64,000 bases of DNA, from contig NW_005178468.1 of NCBI RefSeq assembly GCF_000341285.1, positions 164,051 to 228,050 on the forward strand. Direction: 5' to 3'. Positions 10,082 through 24,284 of this stretch are shown here, in pieces. Numbering within the stretch: position 1 is the first letter of the stretch; the number at the start of each line of letters is the position of its first letter. The notes under the pieces are model-generated. The model saw nothing but the letters and a program-made list of their open reading frames with translations. It searched no databases and was not told where the DNA came from. The stretch is from Galdieria sulphuraria. Taxonomy: Eukaryota > Rhodophyta > Bangiophyceae > Galdieriales > Galdieriaceae. The position numbers and the translations under genes were made by a program.

Positions 10082-13000
10082 ATGACATTGCCTGACAATC
10101 CTTTGGCGGCAGTCCAACAGTTACTTTCCTGTCTTCTGCAAGGTCAATATGACAAGAAGGGAGTCAGTGATAGATTGAAGATAAAAATCATAAGGGAATT
10201 GCGAACTAGGTTACTTTCTGAAAACTTCAGAAGTATGCTGTTACATAGAGAGAGTAATAGTGTTACTAGTCAGTCACAGAAAAGCTCAAAGCTGGAAGAT
10301 GTTTCTTGGGGTAACATAATACGGGATCTTGTCGATATTATTGATAGCAATTGCACTTTAACCAGCTCTTCTAAAGAGAAAAATCCATCGGCACAAAAGG
10401 AATTGGCTGATACTCTTCTCGCAGTAGTGCGAGTCTCTTTAGAGGATATGTGGGGAACTAATGGTGAAGGAAGAATTTTTAATAGTTTATTTAATGATTT
10501 TATCCTGAATGCTTTGCGGTTTGCTTTTACCTCTTTGAGGGATATTCATAGAGTAGATATTCATTCCAATATGTGGTGTCTCGCCAGAGACATACTGGCG
10601 CATGCTACTGTTTTGCAACATCTTGGAAAAAGGCAACTTGCAAAGTGGTATGAATTATGCTTTGAGCTTTTCCAATTTATAGAGACTGTTGATATCACTT
10701 TTCGTCGAATGCAGCTAACGGCTGCTCGTCAAATTGTCGTCACGCTGATTCAGACAGGTCAACTTTTTGAATTAGCTGATGAAACTCTTCTGCGCAGATT
10801 GATCAAGACTACCATTCAGTTTCTTCAAAGTGTTCATAGCTATTCAGTTACAGATGATGATGGAGCTTCCTTTGGGATATCGTGCCTTTTTCACATCTTG
10901 TGTAGGCGTGGTCTAGAACTTGACTCCGAAACTCTTCATCATATAGACAATATGGCAACATATGTTTCGATGAGTTTGCTGAGTGAAAGAAAATGGCACG
11001 CTGGTGTTGTTGGTTATCTTGTTATCATCTCAAGCCTATTACGAACCCCAAAATGCTCAACGAAGGAGGCCATATATATGATTACGGAATATCCTCGACA
11101 ACAGTTTTCAAACTGCTCTGAAGAAATCATTGAATATCTTTCTCATTTGCTCAGTCTATCGGAATTGCTTAGTCTTTGGCAGAAACAGGAATTGTCGCCT
11201 GACTATATCACATACTTGCTTACATTCAAATTACAGAGCCTTTCCACCGTTCGTAGAGAGCTAAATGAACAACTCGAACTTTTTAATACTTTATGCTCCC
11301 TTTTCGAAACAACTTATACTTCCGAACCCTCTTACCGAGGCAGAGAAGAGTGCAAAAGAGACGTTTTTTTCTGTTGTTTCCATATGGTGCAACTTATTTC
11401 GCTTCATAGTACAATATTCCATCTTTCTTATGCATACAAATTTTTCCATCTGTCTGCAAGGTAAGTGGACTATATTTTGTTATTAGCAAATTTATTCTTT
11501 AAAGATATTTCACTCCGACAAATTCCGAGATTTCTACTATGTTCGTAGTGACATGCTGTTTCTTTCTGCATGGTCTCTTCAATAGTCCTCGAGGGTTGGG
11601 AAGTATTTACTATTTTGATTTAGACATGGCGGCAATGAAAATTTTATCAGCCAATGACATTGTTATTGAAAAGAACTTGTTAGTTTGTGCAATATCACAC
11701 TTTACCTGTTACTTTGGTAGCTCATTTCTACGCAAGGTCATGAAAGGAAATTTTACCAAGTTTCTTACAACTTTGAATGAACTTGACTATTTGTTCCTCA
11801 GTCAGTTTGTCGAGTTAACTGTGATGATAATTTCCGGCAAATTCTTTCTCAAGTTGCCAAAGTTACTGAATCATTGTTCTTATTGCACCTCTTGCTATTC
11901 TAACAAATCCGATTTTAGTATCCTCATGGACAGAATGGAATGTAGAAACGATTCGATTGAGGTTGTAACAAGATCATTTCCACAAAGAGAGCATTTCTGG
12001 TCGCAACTATTCAGTATTCAAAAGCCTTTTAGGAAGGAAGGAACTAAATTTTCTGAAAAGGCAGTAGCCTCATCTTTGACAGTTTTCGTTGCAGAACTAG
12101 ACAAGTTGATTTCCACGAGAAGATCAGCATATGTAAACGTGAAACTTTCTTATTTTTTTGCAGAGTTACTGCGTCAGGTGACATGCAACTTAGAAAATGC
12201 TATGAATTTATCGTCGCTAAAAGAGACAGCTCAGAATTTCTTTCTTGAAATTCTTGCAAGTTTCGAATCCGTTGTTTCTGTCATTTCCACCAACGAGAAC
12301 GACTTGTGGGATATTGCTGTCTTTGCAAAGTCCATCGCAACAGTTTTGTCGATCGATCATAGTCTTAGTTGGAGTCTAGAGCTGAAAGAACGAGCGAAAT
12401 CAGTATTGCAACAATGTCTGCAGATATCTGCAGATTTTTCCGGAAGCTTAGAGGACGCGGAAATATGTTCGAGAGCTGAATTAACACATACATCCAAGAA
12501 AAGAAGAATTTCACTCACGAAGCCTGTTGCTTATTTTCAGGAGAAAACCGTGAATCGAGGTAGGTAGTTTGAGAAGGTCTCTCCACCGCGTCTTTAAAGG
12601 GTTCTTATTAGAGTTTGTGAATTTCTTCCATCTGAAGGAATTGGGCTTTTCAAAGTTGTTTGAATGTCCTTCGTTCATTACTTATATCAAATATATCATG
12701 TTCTCCTATTTCTTCAGTCAGAGTTGTTGTTTTTTATATCCGAATTTCAATCCTCCTCTGCACTCGTCCTGGAGGACTAGTTTTTCCTCATTTCTGGAAT
12801 CTTTTGATATCGTTACGGAGCAGAATGTCATTTTGTTTTATCGTTGCCATACTGTGTTTTATTGTAACAATGAGGACTATCAATATACATTGGAACAGTT
12901 GGACATTTTGCTTTTAAAGATGATGAGAAGCGAGGAAGCCCTTCATTGTTTTCCCTTGTCTACTCCAAGCAATCTAGTCTCTTTGAAGTTACTTATGAAT

Positions 13001-16000
13001 TTCACAAGAGTTATCCTGGAAGAAATAAAACAGCGTTTTCGACCCTGTTTGGAAGGAAATGTTATTGTAGATATTTTGCATTTCTTGGAGTTCATCGGGT
13101 CAAAGTAAGTGGATTTGAAAGCATTTTTTTGGATAATGATTTCGTAGATTCCTTTCTTCACACGGTCACTGCTTTTTGGATACATTTTACAAAATTTGGG
13201 TGTTGGCTGGAGTTGTCATACATAAGTTTAAAAGAGAAGAACTTATTGAAATATTCTTACATTGTTTCCAGTTCTTATGGAAACGTCTCAGCGAGGGAGC
13301 ATTCTATAGTCATCGTCTATGTATGCATTCCATAATCGAATACGCTTGTCAATTCGAAAAAAGTGTGTCTGACTTCATCTTGCTTTCAACGATTGATAGT
13401 ATTTCGAAATCCGCTCGGTCTCAAGATCGCTTTCTTACTTTTTCCTATCTTGTCAGTAAATGCAGCATTCAGTGTCTAGCACGATGTTGCAGTGCGATAT
13501 GTTCTGGAGCAAGTTTAATGGAATTGAAAGTACTCAAGCATTTTTTACAAAAAATTTCGATGGATAATGGCTATTGTAACTTGCATAATTTGTTTAGTCA
13601 ACATTCATGGTGCATTCTTCGCAGTTGGCTCGAGCATGAAGATGGAGAACTCCTGGAGTTCCCTTTTCACTTGTTTGAGTAGGTAACTCAAGGTTTCATC
13701 GATATGCTTTTTTATTCTTTTCTAGTTGGTCCCTTGGTTCATTTCAACACTCTTTTCCTGCTGAATTTTATCTTCTTAAAGAAACGGATAGAGCAATTTT
13801 TCAAAAGTCATCTCTGATTTCATCAAATGCATCGGAGCAAGAGTTGTTTGTGGCCCTTCTTGATTCGAACTTATTTCAATGCTCTGCAATATCTAAGAAT
13901 AACATCAGCGTTCATTCTTCTGACAAGTTCGACTTGCTCTTCAGACATATTCTACAGGATGATTTTGATGGCTTTTTAGCATTTCATTTGAATTGGATGC
14001 GACGGGAATATGGACTTTTTGTGAATGCATTTTCTGCTTTCTCAATTTTGGAGCTGCGTATTTTCTTATCGAGACCGAAAATAGAAGTAAAAGTGTTTTT
14101 CCAACTTATCAGCATGCTCGATCGTTGTTGTTGTGAACGTAACCAAGCGGATTCACTATTTTCTTGTATGTTGTTATGGCTCGTCATTCTGTTGCATTTA
14201 AATGAAGAACATCTTATGACGAACGAGCTTATGAAACTTATGGAGAAAATATTGAATAGGCTTCGAGACCACGTTTCTGTATTAAAAGTTGAAGACTCGC
14301 TTTTACAAGAAATGTTTTCTTGTATGTTTCATTGAAATTGTTCGTTAATCTCCTGAGGTCATTTTTTTAGGTTTATTGATTCGTCTGAATTTTCTTGGTT
14401 TGAAGTCGATTGGTTTTTGCAAGATTGCATGTCAGTTTTTAAAAGGTTTACCCAGTAACATAATGTTACAGTTGGAGCCTCCCGCAACTCTTCCCAATTC
14501 TTTACCAAATGAAGCGATGTGTTTGTATCACAAGACCCTGTTCTGTGCGTATCCCACATTGGAGATGCAACTAGATTTCTTTGTTCGTGTATGTACAAGG
14601 CGAGCTCTTTTGGGACCTTTCGTTGTTGTAGCAAGGTATTTGTTATCCATCATTTTCGGAAGTAAGCTTATCACTAGTTTAGACTACAATTATTGCAAGA
14701 AATATTGGCGAGAAATCGAGAAAAAATTGCAGAAACTGGGAAGTTGGAAGGCCGGGGTCTTCAAGATTTGCAAAGTAAATGTACTGCTTATTTGGTTTCC
14801 ATTCTAAAAGATTGGCTTCCTTTTATCTCATACGATGACCTTATTCCATTCGACCGGACGGATATCTATGATATCGCAGAGAGATGCCTTTTGTACTTAT
14901 TCCAATCTTTTATGTATCCAGTTGGTATTACTTGTTTTGAAAGTGCCTATGTCTTTCAAGTTCCTTCTCTGCTGTCCTTTACAGATTGGTCACAAGTTGT
15001 TGAGACCATAATTCAAATTTCTTTTTCGTATGTAGTTATTCTTTTTCTATACATTTCCTCTCTCTCTGAAATTTTCAGGAAATTCTTGTCATGTGAAGAA
15101 GAACCATCTTGGACAGCCGCTTTTTGTGCTTTATGTCGATTGTTCAATGACCGAAGGACCCATAATTATATGAAAAATACATCATATTTCAGTTCTTTGT
15201 TCAACCAAGAAATTTTTCATTTGCTGCAAGCAAGAAATAATATGACAACGGTTGAAGATTCTTTAAATTCCAGTCACTTTGAATGGCTTTTGAAAAACAA
15301 TTTTAGAATGGATGAGTCTTTATGGTTACGGCAACTTACTTGCTGCTTGTTGCATAATTCTTGTATCGATTCAAGTATTTTGATTCATCTTCGTGAGTAT
15401 TCCATTTATGCACTCTTTGCATTGTGTAACTTTGGCTATAGGCGAGTTATGTCTTGTCAGTTTGGAAATTTCTGTGTTTCTATTTCCCTTGATATTGATG
15501 GAGATTTATCTCTCCGGTAATATAGACGAATGGCACCGAATACGCGATGGTTTGATAGTAACACTAAGTGACAGAGCGTTTTCTTCCAGGTTAACAGTGG
15601 TTTTGATCGAAAGCTTGGATTTTGTACGTTTTCAATGGTTAGTAATTTATGACTACCTTGTCGTTTGCTGAAATTCAGCCGTAAGCATGAGTATGAATGG
15701 TTTGTATGCTGATCGGTTAGACCAAGAGAGGCATCTAGACAATATTAACATTTTTTCTGATTCTTCACTATTGCAAGCTGTTGCAGATGCTGCAATTCGA
15801 GTGAAAAAATACTCCACTGCGTTTTTCTATAACGAGTTGGTTTTAGATGGTCGTTGTGTTGTCTCTCATTTCCTTGAAACGGCGGATGAAGCAAACTTGT
15901 ATGTGAGACACAAAGCGACTTTGCAGAATTTAGTTGAAAGTGCTTTGGGTTTGTCTGATTCCGACCTGGTTGACGCATTTCCAATGATCACAAGCTCTTT

Positions 16001-19000
16001 TGACCTATTTGATAGCCAACATGTCTATAGCTTGGCCACACTTGCAGAGAGGAATTGTCAGTACGAGCTGACATTACGTTATCTCGATCAGTTTCTGATC
16101 GCAACGGAGAAATTTTCTCATCAATGTGAACCAAAGTTGCAGAGAACTGCTCTCTCCAATTTGCCGTCTGTTCTAGCAAGATGTGGCTTGCATTATTTGT
16201 CAGATTGCATAGACAAAAATGCGTTGTCTTTTTCAAACTTTCTTTGCCAAAGTGATTGCTCATCTACGAAAATTTCATTGAAAAATGATGTGAACGTCTT
16301 TTCTAATGCAGTGAGAGATTTGACTGAATGGTCGGCTTTTGCTAGCGAAACATTTCATCCGCAGAGCTACACTTCAGATGAAGCATTTTCTGACCAACCC
16401 CAGTGTATTATTCCGGAAGCACTTCGTATATGGCATCTTCTTGAAGAAGTGTGTTTTGAGTCCTCCAGACATATATCGCAAGTGGTAGCCAGGCTTCGGA
16501 TAATTTCATATAGAGAAAAAGAAGAACAAGATCTCTTCTCTGAAGTAGAACGCTTATGCCTATATGAAGATTGCGTTCATGTCGAACTTGACGACGAAAC
16601 TATTCGACAACTTTGTGTCGTAAATCTTGAGCGAAAGCAATTTGCCAAAGTTGCTATATGGTTTGTGAAGTATCTTGATTTTTGGAATCGAGGACCAAGA
16701 GAAAGCACAGCGAAAGAAGGGGCTTTTTATGACCTTGTTCAACTGGTTCAAGAGTTTTGGAAACCCAGTTTTGTTAATTTCCAAGAAAACGATGATAGTT
16801 CAACGAATTTATTGTCTTGTGTCTTTCGTCTAGAAAGAGCAAAGCTTTTGTATGAAAAGAGAGAATTCGACTCAGCTATACAAGGAATTTCTTCAATGCT
16901 GAGCTGTTTTGCTGTCGAGCAACTGATGGTGAGTGTCCTTATCCTTTCATATCCGTTTGAGCGAAATTAGTTTTAGGACTCTTCGTTATCGGAATCCAAA
17001 CAATCTACTTCATCGAAACTTTTGCTTCAAACATATATTCATGCAACGCTTGTTTTAGGCAGGTGGCTCTATGAAACACATTCAGAGCCCGCAAAGGTTA
17101 TTTTTGAGAAATACTTTAATCATGCAAAAGACATTTGCATGAAGTCTCAGCTCCTTGTTGAATTAAGGTGTCAAAGTTTTTATTATCTCGCTTCCTTTTC
17201 AGATCAGGTAGTGATGTTTTACTTTTCATTTGAGTTTTCAGCTAACTTGTGCAGGTCTTGTCAACCATTGAGGGATATGAGAATTCTGCAGAACGTCGGT
17301 TTGAAAGCAGTTTAGACAAGCAACGTGAAGAAGAATTGGAGAAATGTAAAGAACTTGCGAAACAAAACAGACTGAAACGCTCACAGAAAGACGAACTTTT
17401 GCGTCATATTCGTTCTTTGCAAAAGGAGGTACAAAATTGTTTTCTTGTTTATGACATCTTTCTAAACCTTTTTTGAAAGACCGACCACAATAGGGCTAAA
17501 CTTCAAGCCACTCGCGAGAACTGCGAATTTTGGTTGAAGAATGCTCTAGAAAATTATACTCAATCTTTGCTTTCTGGACATCATTACACTCTGATCAGCA
17601 CCTTTCGTTTTGTGGATCTCTGGATGAATAACAGCCTTAATAGAGAAGTCAATTCATACATAATCTCATTATTGCAATGCGAAAATTCGACTCTATTTCT
17701 AAGAAAATTCAAGCCGTTGATTTATCAACTTTCAGGCAGACTCGATATGACGGAAAGTCTGTTTCACAAAGCTGTTTGCAAGTTCATTTTTGAAATGGCC
17801 AAAATGTATCCTCATGACTGCATTTGGCCACTTTTGGCTTTATCGAATGGCGATAGAATACCGCAAACTCAAAAAGGTGCAGAAAGGTTTACTGTTGAAG
17901 TATCTAAAAAGGATGCTGCAACAAAAATTTTGAAGCAGCTATTTCCTTTTCACAGTAAGCTTATAAAACAAATGAAAGAAGTAAGCGAGGCTTATCTGGA
18001 ACTTTCTGAGTTATCTGTGGACTCGCAAGGTAAGTCAATGTATAGCCTTACGACAACATTTTAGAAAAATTGTTTCTTCAAGGTGAATTTTCAATCAAGT
18101 CACTTATGCTGAGCAATATTCGCGACTTTAGATTCGTTAGAGTTCCAAACACGTTGAATAATTTCAGACATGATGATCATCAGTATGAAGAGGAACCCAC
18201 CATAGTTTCATTCTTAGAAAAGTTTGAAATTGCTGGAGGCATAAATCATCCCAAGGTGATTACTTGTTTAGGTTCCGATGGGAAGGAGTATAAGCAACTT
18301 GTAAAGGGTTCTGATGACTTGAGACAGGACGCTATTATGCAACAATTCTTTGAAATCTCTAATCAACTGCTGTTCATGAATCAAACAACTCGAAGTCGTA
18401 GATTGTTCATGCGAACCTACAACGTGCTTCCTTTGAGTCCATGTGCAGGAGTGGTACAATGGGTTGAAGGAACCATTCCTCTTGGCATATATTTAATTGG
18501 TACAACAGGTTCAGAAAGAGAAAGTGCCCATTGTCGGTAGGTTATAAACTGATGAATACTAGCTTTGCTTCTGATCATATATGTTTGAAATAGTTTTAGA
18601 CCTCAAGATTGGTCAAGTGCTCATTGTAGAAAGAGACTCCGTGAAGCTCCGGGGCACATGAAATCTGAAGTATTCAATGAAATTTGTCAAAATTTTCAAC
18701 CTGTGTTTCGATATTTTTTTCTGGAATACTTTCACATTCCTTCTCAATGTTTGGAACGTCGTTTGGCATATGCTCGTTCTGTAGCTACAAGTAGCATCAT
18801 AGGCTATTTAATTGGACTGGGAGACCGTCATTGTTCGAACATTTTGTTGGATTTGCATTCTGCAGAAGTTGTTCATATTGACTTTGGTATTTCATTTGAG
18901 CAAGGAAGGTAGGAAACATTTAAGTAATTGCTGTTTTAATATACATTCATGTCATTTACAAGGTTGTTGCGAACTCCGGAACGTGTTCCCTTTCGTCTTA

Positions 19001-19497
19001 CCAGAGACATTGTGGATGGAATGGGTTCTTATGGAGTGGAGGTAAGAATATCTTCAAGTTATTTTGTTTCAATTGTTCATGTCTTATATATTGAATAGGG
19101 ACCCTTCAGGAGATCTTGTGAATCTACATTAGGCGTTTTGCAAGACTATAAGAAAATCCTCCTCACAGTTATCAAAGTTTTTCTTCATGATCCTTTGTTT
19201 CGTTGGGCTTTATCTCCTTTGAAGGCTTTCTTGAAGCAGAGTGACAAGTGTTCCAATGCCACTTTTTTACCGAAAGAGAGTACTATTAATTATCCGAACA
19301 GTACTCTTCATGAAGTAAATGCAGTACAAGGAAATAGCGAAGCTGCTCGTGCTCTTTTACGTATTCAAGAGAAACTAAATGGCTTCCTTGAAAACGAACA
19401 AGTTGACACCCGGACACATGTCCGTCGTTTGATTAATGATGCTAAGAATGTAGAGTCTCTGTGCAAGATGTTTGAAGGTTGGGCTCCTTGGGTATGA
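10082..19497 (+). CDS. ATM: ATM/Tel1 checkpoint kinase
   Basis: PI3K-related Ser/Thr kinase that signals DNA double-strand breaks. I joined 17 exons: 10082-11460, 11505-12559, 12600-13104, 13148-13678, 13726-14321, 14371-14635, 14683-15027, 15079-15392, 15442-15637, 15686-16928, 16977-17207, 17255-17428, 17480-18029, 18083-18536, 18600-18908, 18963-19041, 19099-19497. Introns are 40-63 bp; all phases match, giving 2874 aa. The N-terminus has a basic helix (residues 24-46) like the Tel1/ATM N-terminal motif, followed by helical repeats and a FAT region. The kinase domain has [21 protein letters not shown] (about 2524), GDRH (about 2687) and HIDFG (about 2705). The last 33 residues are FATC, ending [11 protein letters not shown] rather than ATR is shown by NFQPVFRYF and [21 protein letters not shown]. 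Confidence 0.95.
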
Positions 19498-20448
19498 GGA
19501 TTGTCGAAAATAATATTCCATATGTATTTGCTTCATATGTTTATATGTTTTGAGATGAAGCAGAAGCAATCATGAACGTTTGTTGTTGATTGTACTATTG
19601 TCGGTCAATTCTGTAGTATTTTCTGTATTTTTTGTTTTCTTTATGTTTTTATATTCCATTATATGCGCGTTGATGTTTTCAGGCTGAATACTTTCTTTAT
19701 GGTCTTTGATAAACTTCAATCTCTGTTACAGTCGCTTTCAAGGACATTTTGATAATTTTATTCTCTTATGCTAGAAGTTTCGTTTTCTACAAGTTCTAAC
19801 GACTAACTTTCACATGTTGACACTCGTTTAGGCTATTATATTCTCTGTCTATCCATTATTGATCTAATTCTGTATCGAAATGCAATTCTAGTACAAACGT
19901 CATATATAGAAGGGTTAGTAAGTAACCAAAGCCAACAAGACTCGTTCTTAAAATTTTGATATCATTTCTAATTGTTCAAACTTTCCTCGATAATGAACTT
20001 TCAAGTAAAGTCCTCCATCTGTCCCAAAAGAACAGAAGGAATCCATGGGAAATTTTGCCATTTAATGCTATTCAATGCGACATTTCTATTATAAGATATG
20101 CAACGAAATTGGAACTCTCAAGTTGTTCTCATTGTAGATGGAACAAATAAATAAATGTCAAAGTAGAAATATAGAAAAAGTGCAAAATCTGCATGAACTG
20201 CCAAACGAAACTCTTACGTACTCCGTGGTTGAAAGGCGAATAAGACCACTCCAGACAAGAGGTCATTTCTCTAATCCTTTCAGGATTATGTTATTTCTTT
20301 CAATCGTGAAACGAAAGAGTGCATGATTGAATCGACTATCTATATGCATTGTAACGAATACTAGAGAAATAAAAATAATAGTCTAGTTATATTGACTGAT
20401 TGGATTGAAATCCTTACCAAATTTGTACCAAATAACTATCAAGCCATT
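19498..20448. other. Longest gene-free stretch in the window (951 bp)
   Basis: AT-rich DNA between the ATM stop and the HAD phosphatase start. It must hold the ATM 3' UTR and the HAD promoter. Short frames on both strands lack good composition or splice partners. I see no tRNA-like B box or cloverleaf, and no repeat. A non-coding RNA cannot be excluded by eye. Confidence 0.5.
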
Positions 20449-21638
20449 ATGGAGATTTCAAGACAGATAAGGATTGTATTCTCAGACTTGGACGGTACTT
20501 TGGTTCATTATCCACAAGAGTTGAAAAGGTCATTGAAAGTTCCTTGGTAACTTGAAAAACTTATATTGTTTCTTCGTTTTAGATATTCACAGATTGAACA
20601 ACTTAACGATGGAAAGTTCGTGGTCAGGTATGCTATTTCCAGGCTTCTAGTGACTTGTTGACAAACTTGAGTGATGTATAACTAAATGAATATATAGATA
20701 CAAAGATTCGGGAGAAGAGAGGATATGCTTGGCCTTGCCGTCGACTACTCGTGGGTATTCACTGATATCTCTTGAGACTTGTCAACGCATAGAAGAGATA
20801 CGTGAGAAAGGAGTTTATTTTGTGTATATCAGTGGAGCTAGAACAGTTACTTTTGAAAACAGGCGTTCCCTTTTGCCGATAGTTGATTTTGAGGTATTCT
20901 AGAATCTTGCGCTTTGAGTTTGGAGTTTACTATTTCAAGGTTTTTGAAAACGGAGGAGTCATAACGCAACAAGGAAAAGTAGACCAAGAATGGCAACAAA
21001 CCATTTCGAGTTTTATAGGCTCAAATTACAGTTTACGAACACCAGTAGAAGAAAGACAAGGTTCTCTATGGGATGCTTATCGACTCTTATTACAAAAAGG
21101 ATTCAAAGTTGGTAGAAGAGAATTTTTTCGGTTTTTGCCTCTGAAACTCCATATTTAGTTAGATGCTGATGGCTATTTGACACAGTTTCGAGTAAAAAAG
21201 CCACAAGGAAATACAGAACTTGACAAAGAGTGGTCAATTATGGAATCAGAAATCCAACAAAAGTTGAACGTAAAAGTAGTTTGTAATTTAAACGAATTGG
21301 ACGTTATTCCTTCTATTGCCGGCAAAGAGAATGCTGCGAAACATATTCTAAAAAAACTTCAATTGGACACTTATCATACCGCATTTCTGTAAGGATTATC
21401 TAGTTATATTACGTTGAAGACTTGATACTAGAATTAAAGGATGGATGATGATAATGACTTGAAACTTGCATATGAATGTGGAGAGGTTGTCGTGGTGAAT
21501 ATTTCTCATCCTAAGGTATTGGAACATTTAGAATTGGATAGTTGTAAATGGCATCGAGTGGAAAAACAAGGAGTTTTGGCCAGTGAAGAAGCGTTAGATT
21601 ATATTCTTCGTCAATTGCAAGATGTTCCTAATTCTTAA
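20449..21638 (+). CDS. HAD-superfamily phosphatase (Cof/SPP-like)
   Basis: Hydrolase with the haloacid dehalogenase fold. Six exons (20449-20528, 20583-20627, 20698-20893, 20940-21111, 21163-21388, 21440-21638) join in phase to 305 aa. Motif I is SDLDGT (Asp13, Asp15); motif II is YISGART; motif IV is MDDDNDLKLA. The cap and C-terminal half resemble the Cof / sucrose-phosphate phosphatase type, so a sugar phosphate is a reasonable substrate guess. I cannot name the substrate from the sequence. Confidence 0.85.
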
Positions 21639-21662
21639 GGGACTTGGAAGAGTAAAATATGC

Positions 21663-24253
21663 TCATGGCGAAAGTCCAGAAATAAGCTTTTTCAACTGCT
21701 TCTCAAGTTCCTCTTTTTCTGCATAATTTGTTGAAGATATCTGTTCTTTGCCACTAGTAGAAAGATGATGAAATAATGTAGCTTTTCTTTCTATGATAGT
21801 ATGGATGGATATATCTCCTTGATTCTAATATTGAAGAGGAGGATAACTTCTTATAGTTGCCAACTGTAAAGAAATACTTACTGCTTTCCTTATAATATCC
21901 GACAACAGTCGATTATATCTCAACTCTTCCCCTTCCATTATACATCTCTTTCGAAAGGCAGTAAGACAATGGATAATCTTATCATCTCTATCTCCACCCA
22001 AAGCTGTGATAATCATAGTTGCACATAAAATCATTACTTTCTTACCTTTGTTGGTCAAGTTCCTCTGAAAAAAGACGTTCGATAATATCTTGCATTTGTT
22101 TCATAGCTTCATCTAGCCAATCATGTCTCTTATTGGACAACATATTCTCAAAGTCTGCAACTGGAGTAGCTTCTCCTACTTTACTTTTCTCTGCAAAGAT
22201 AGTTTCTTCAATAGGTTCTTCTTTTGTATATTCCTCAAAAGACTCATTCACATCAGACCAAGCATTTGGAGGAAGATAAGGCTCAATAGAAATTTCATGA
22301 GGGGATGGCATATTCATTGTCCTTTGTTTCCTAAGAAAAGATATAAGTGGACCTCACAATCCATGTAAATATAAACCAGGCTTCAAACCTTCTTTTTGGT
22401 TTGTCAACTTTTCTCAATGGAAAATATTTCCAAAGTTGCTTGGTTGATTCAGAGTCTCGGCCACAAGTCAAGAAATTGGTATTTTCCAAAACTCGTTCTA
22501 AATACGGAGATAACGGAGGAAGTGAGCTTTTCTCATCTATTCAAGTTGAAAAAAGGATTCAGACAGTAGCCAACAAATTCATACCATTGTGCAGTGTTTG
22601 ATATATCGCACGATCTTGCAGACATTGGAGTAGTCTTTGGTGATAATAATGAAATACTTTTGTAGATTGAAATGTGTCTTTCAACTGTCTCGAAGCAATC
22701 CAGTTCCGTATTGCTTCCACTTGTTCCATATCGACATTATCTGCTAAAGAATGTAAAGATGGAAATGTATGGTTACGAATGTCTTCCAAAACAGGTAATT
22801 GACATAAAAATAAACAAAGAATACCGTCGCTTTTCAAATGAGGCCACATTAACATCAAAGCGGGTGAAGTATTATCTCTTCGAACATATCGACACAAGGC
22901 CACTCGATCCATTTCTAACATTGCCTCAGTTAAAGAAACAAAATAAGTAATAGATATTTCATCGTTTGGATCAGGAATCATCACGTCAACACCAGACATC
23001 AATATATGCTGAGAAAAATCCTTTTTGGCAAAGAAACCCAGCACTTTGAGACATTTAGGTGCACCATAAGAAAGTGCAGGCAAGTCAAAAGGAGAAACAG
23101 GAATCAAAGAGCGACCATAAAAGTGACCTTCAATCATTTCTTCCGGTTCTAATTCGCGATCTTCTTGTACCGAAAAGTAATGCGTTTCCTTCACACAAAG
23201 TACTTGCTTTCCAGATTCCATACTTTCTGACCAAAATATGCGATTTCCAGTAGGAGGCTTGAAGTCTCTGCAATATGTATAAAGTCGAACAGGAAACTAT
23301 ATGATATTAGTTTCCAAGTGGACATTAATTATATGTCATTATACGGACCTGAACTGAGGAAATTTGTAGCATTCCAGAATAATTTGTACGAAGTGAAAAT
23401 GGCTTCACTATCGGTTCGCTCAATTGCTCCATAGAAACTTTAAAGGATAAAGCCTATCATGACTGTCATGGCATGAAGAAACTCAAAAAGGTTGTCGTAC
23501 AGTTCCATCTAAGCTATCTGTTAATCGACATAATAAAGCAGCATTTGATATTTGTACTGAGTGAGACCTAAATAAGAAATATCATCATCAATATTTCTGA
23601 ACAGAAGAGATAATTACATTTTGTCTTCTAAAAAGTCGTCGATTCCAATCACGTCAAGACGAATACTACGTTCCTTCAAAGCAGGCAAAATCTCTTCCAC
23701 TTGTTGAGTAAAAAATTGCTCGGCCCTTGAACGTTCAATTGTTTTCCGATAATATCTTTAGGAAGCCTCACTTACTTGCCATCCGTTATTAAAACTATTC
23801 TTGGCTGTAGTTTCTTCTTATTTACTGCACTAATTAAAAGATCCGATGAAACACAAATGGCGTCGATATAGTCACTCAATCCTCCTTGTAACTATTATTC
23901 TTCTATAGATGTGTTGTGTTTCAAACCAAAAACAGTTTCTCACCTGGCACTGGTAAAAATACTTGACCAAAGAAATATCTGGCCGTTCGGGAACAACTAC
24001 TGTCTTTATATGCGTATATCCTCCTAATAAGTTATGCAAGTGATTGTCAGGTTCTCTGGAACCCATAAAAACAAGACCTTAACGTTGAGCTGCAAGAACA
24101 AAAAAACCAAGCAAGCTTACCAAATAATTGTCTCCAAGAGCCATAAGTAAGACATCTTAAGAAGAACGCAATCGATACTTGTTTCAACTGGTCGAGTGAC
24201 TGAGCATCTAACGTACAGCCAATGTCACAAACCAGCACAATAGCTTCAATCAT
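21663..24253 (-). CDS. XRCC5: Ku80 (XRCC5), DNA end-binding subunit
   Basis: With Ku70 it threads onto broken DNA ends for non-homologous end joining and telomere protection. It has many short exons (24121-24253, 23944-24077, 23776-23891 and on). The N-terminal vWA-like domain starts IEAIVLVCDIG and continues with GLVFMGSREPDNHL and GGLSDYIDAICVSSDLL. The Ku core has EEMIEGHFYGRSLIPVSPFD, ALCRYVRRDNTSP and LPVLEDIRNHTFPSL. The C-terminal helical domain is also present (FENMLSNKRHDWLDEA, then KIIHCLTAFRKRCIMEGEE), followed by a short charged tail ending GLSP at 21663. So the long Ku80 form with the extra C-terminal domain is encoded. Its start is 31 bp from that of the divergent cysteinyl-tRNA synthetase. 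Confidence 0.92.
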
Positions 24254-24284
24254 TTATTTTGCAAAGCAACAATAACAAATCACT

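Noticed and set aside
23756-23775. Apparent 20-bp intron in Ku80
   Set aside because: A later acceptor (TTCAAG before 23725) gives a normal 50-bp intron in the correct phase.
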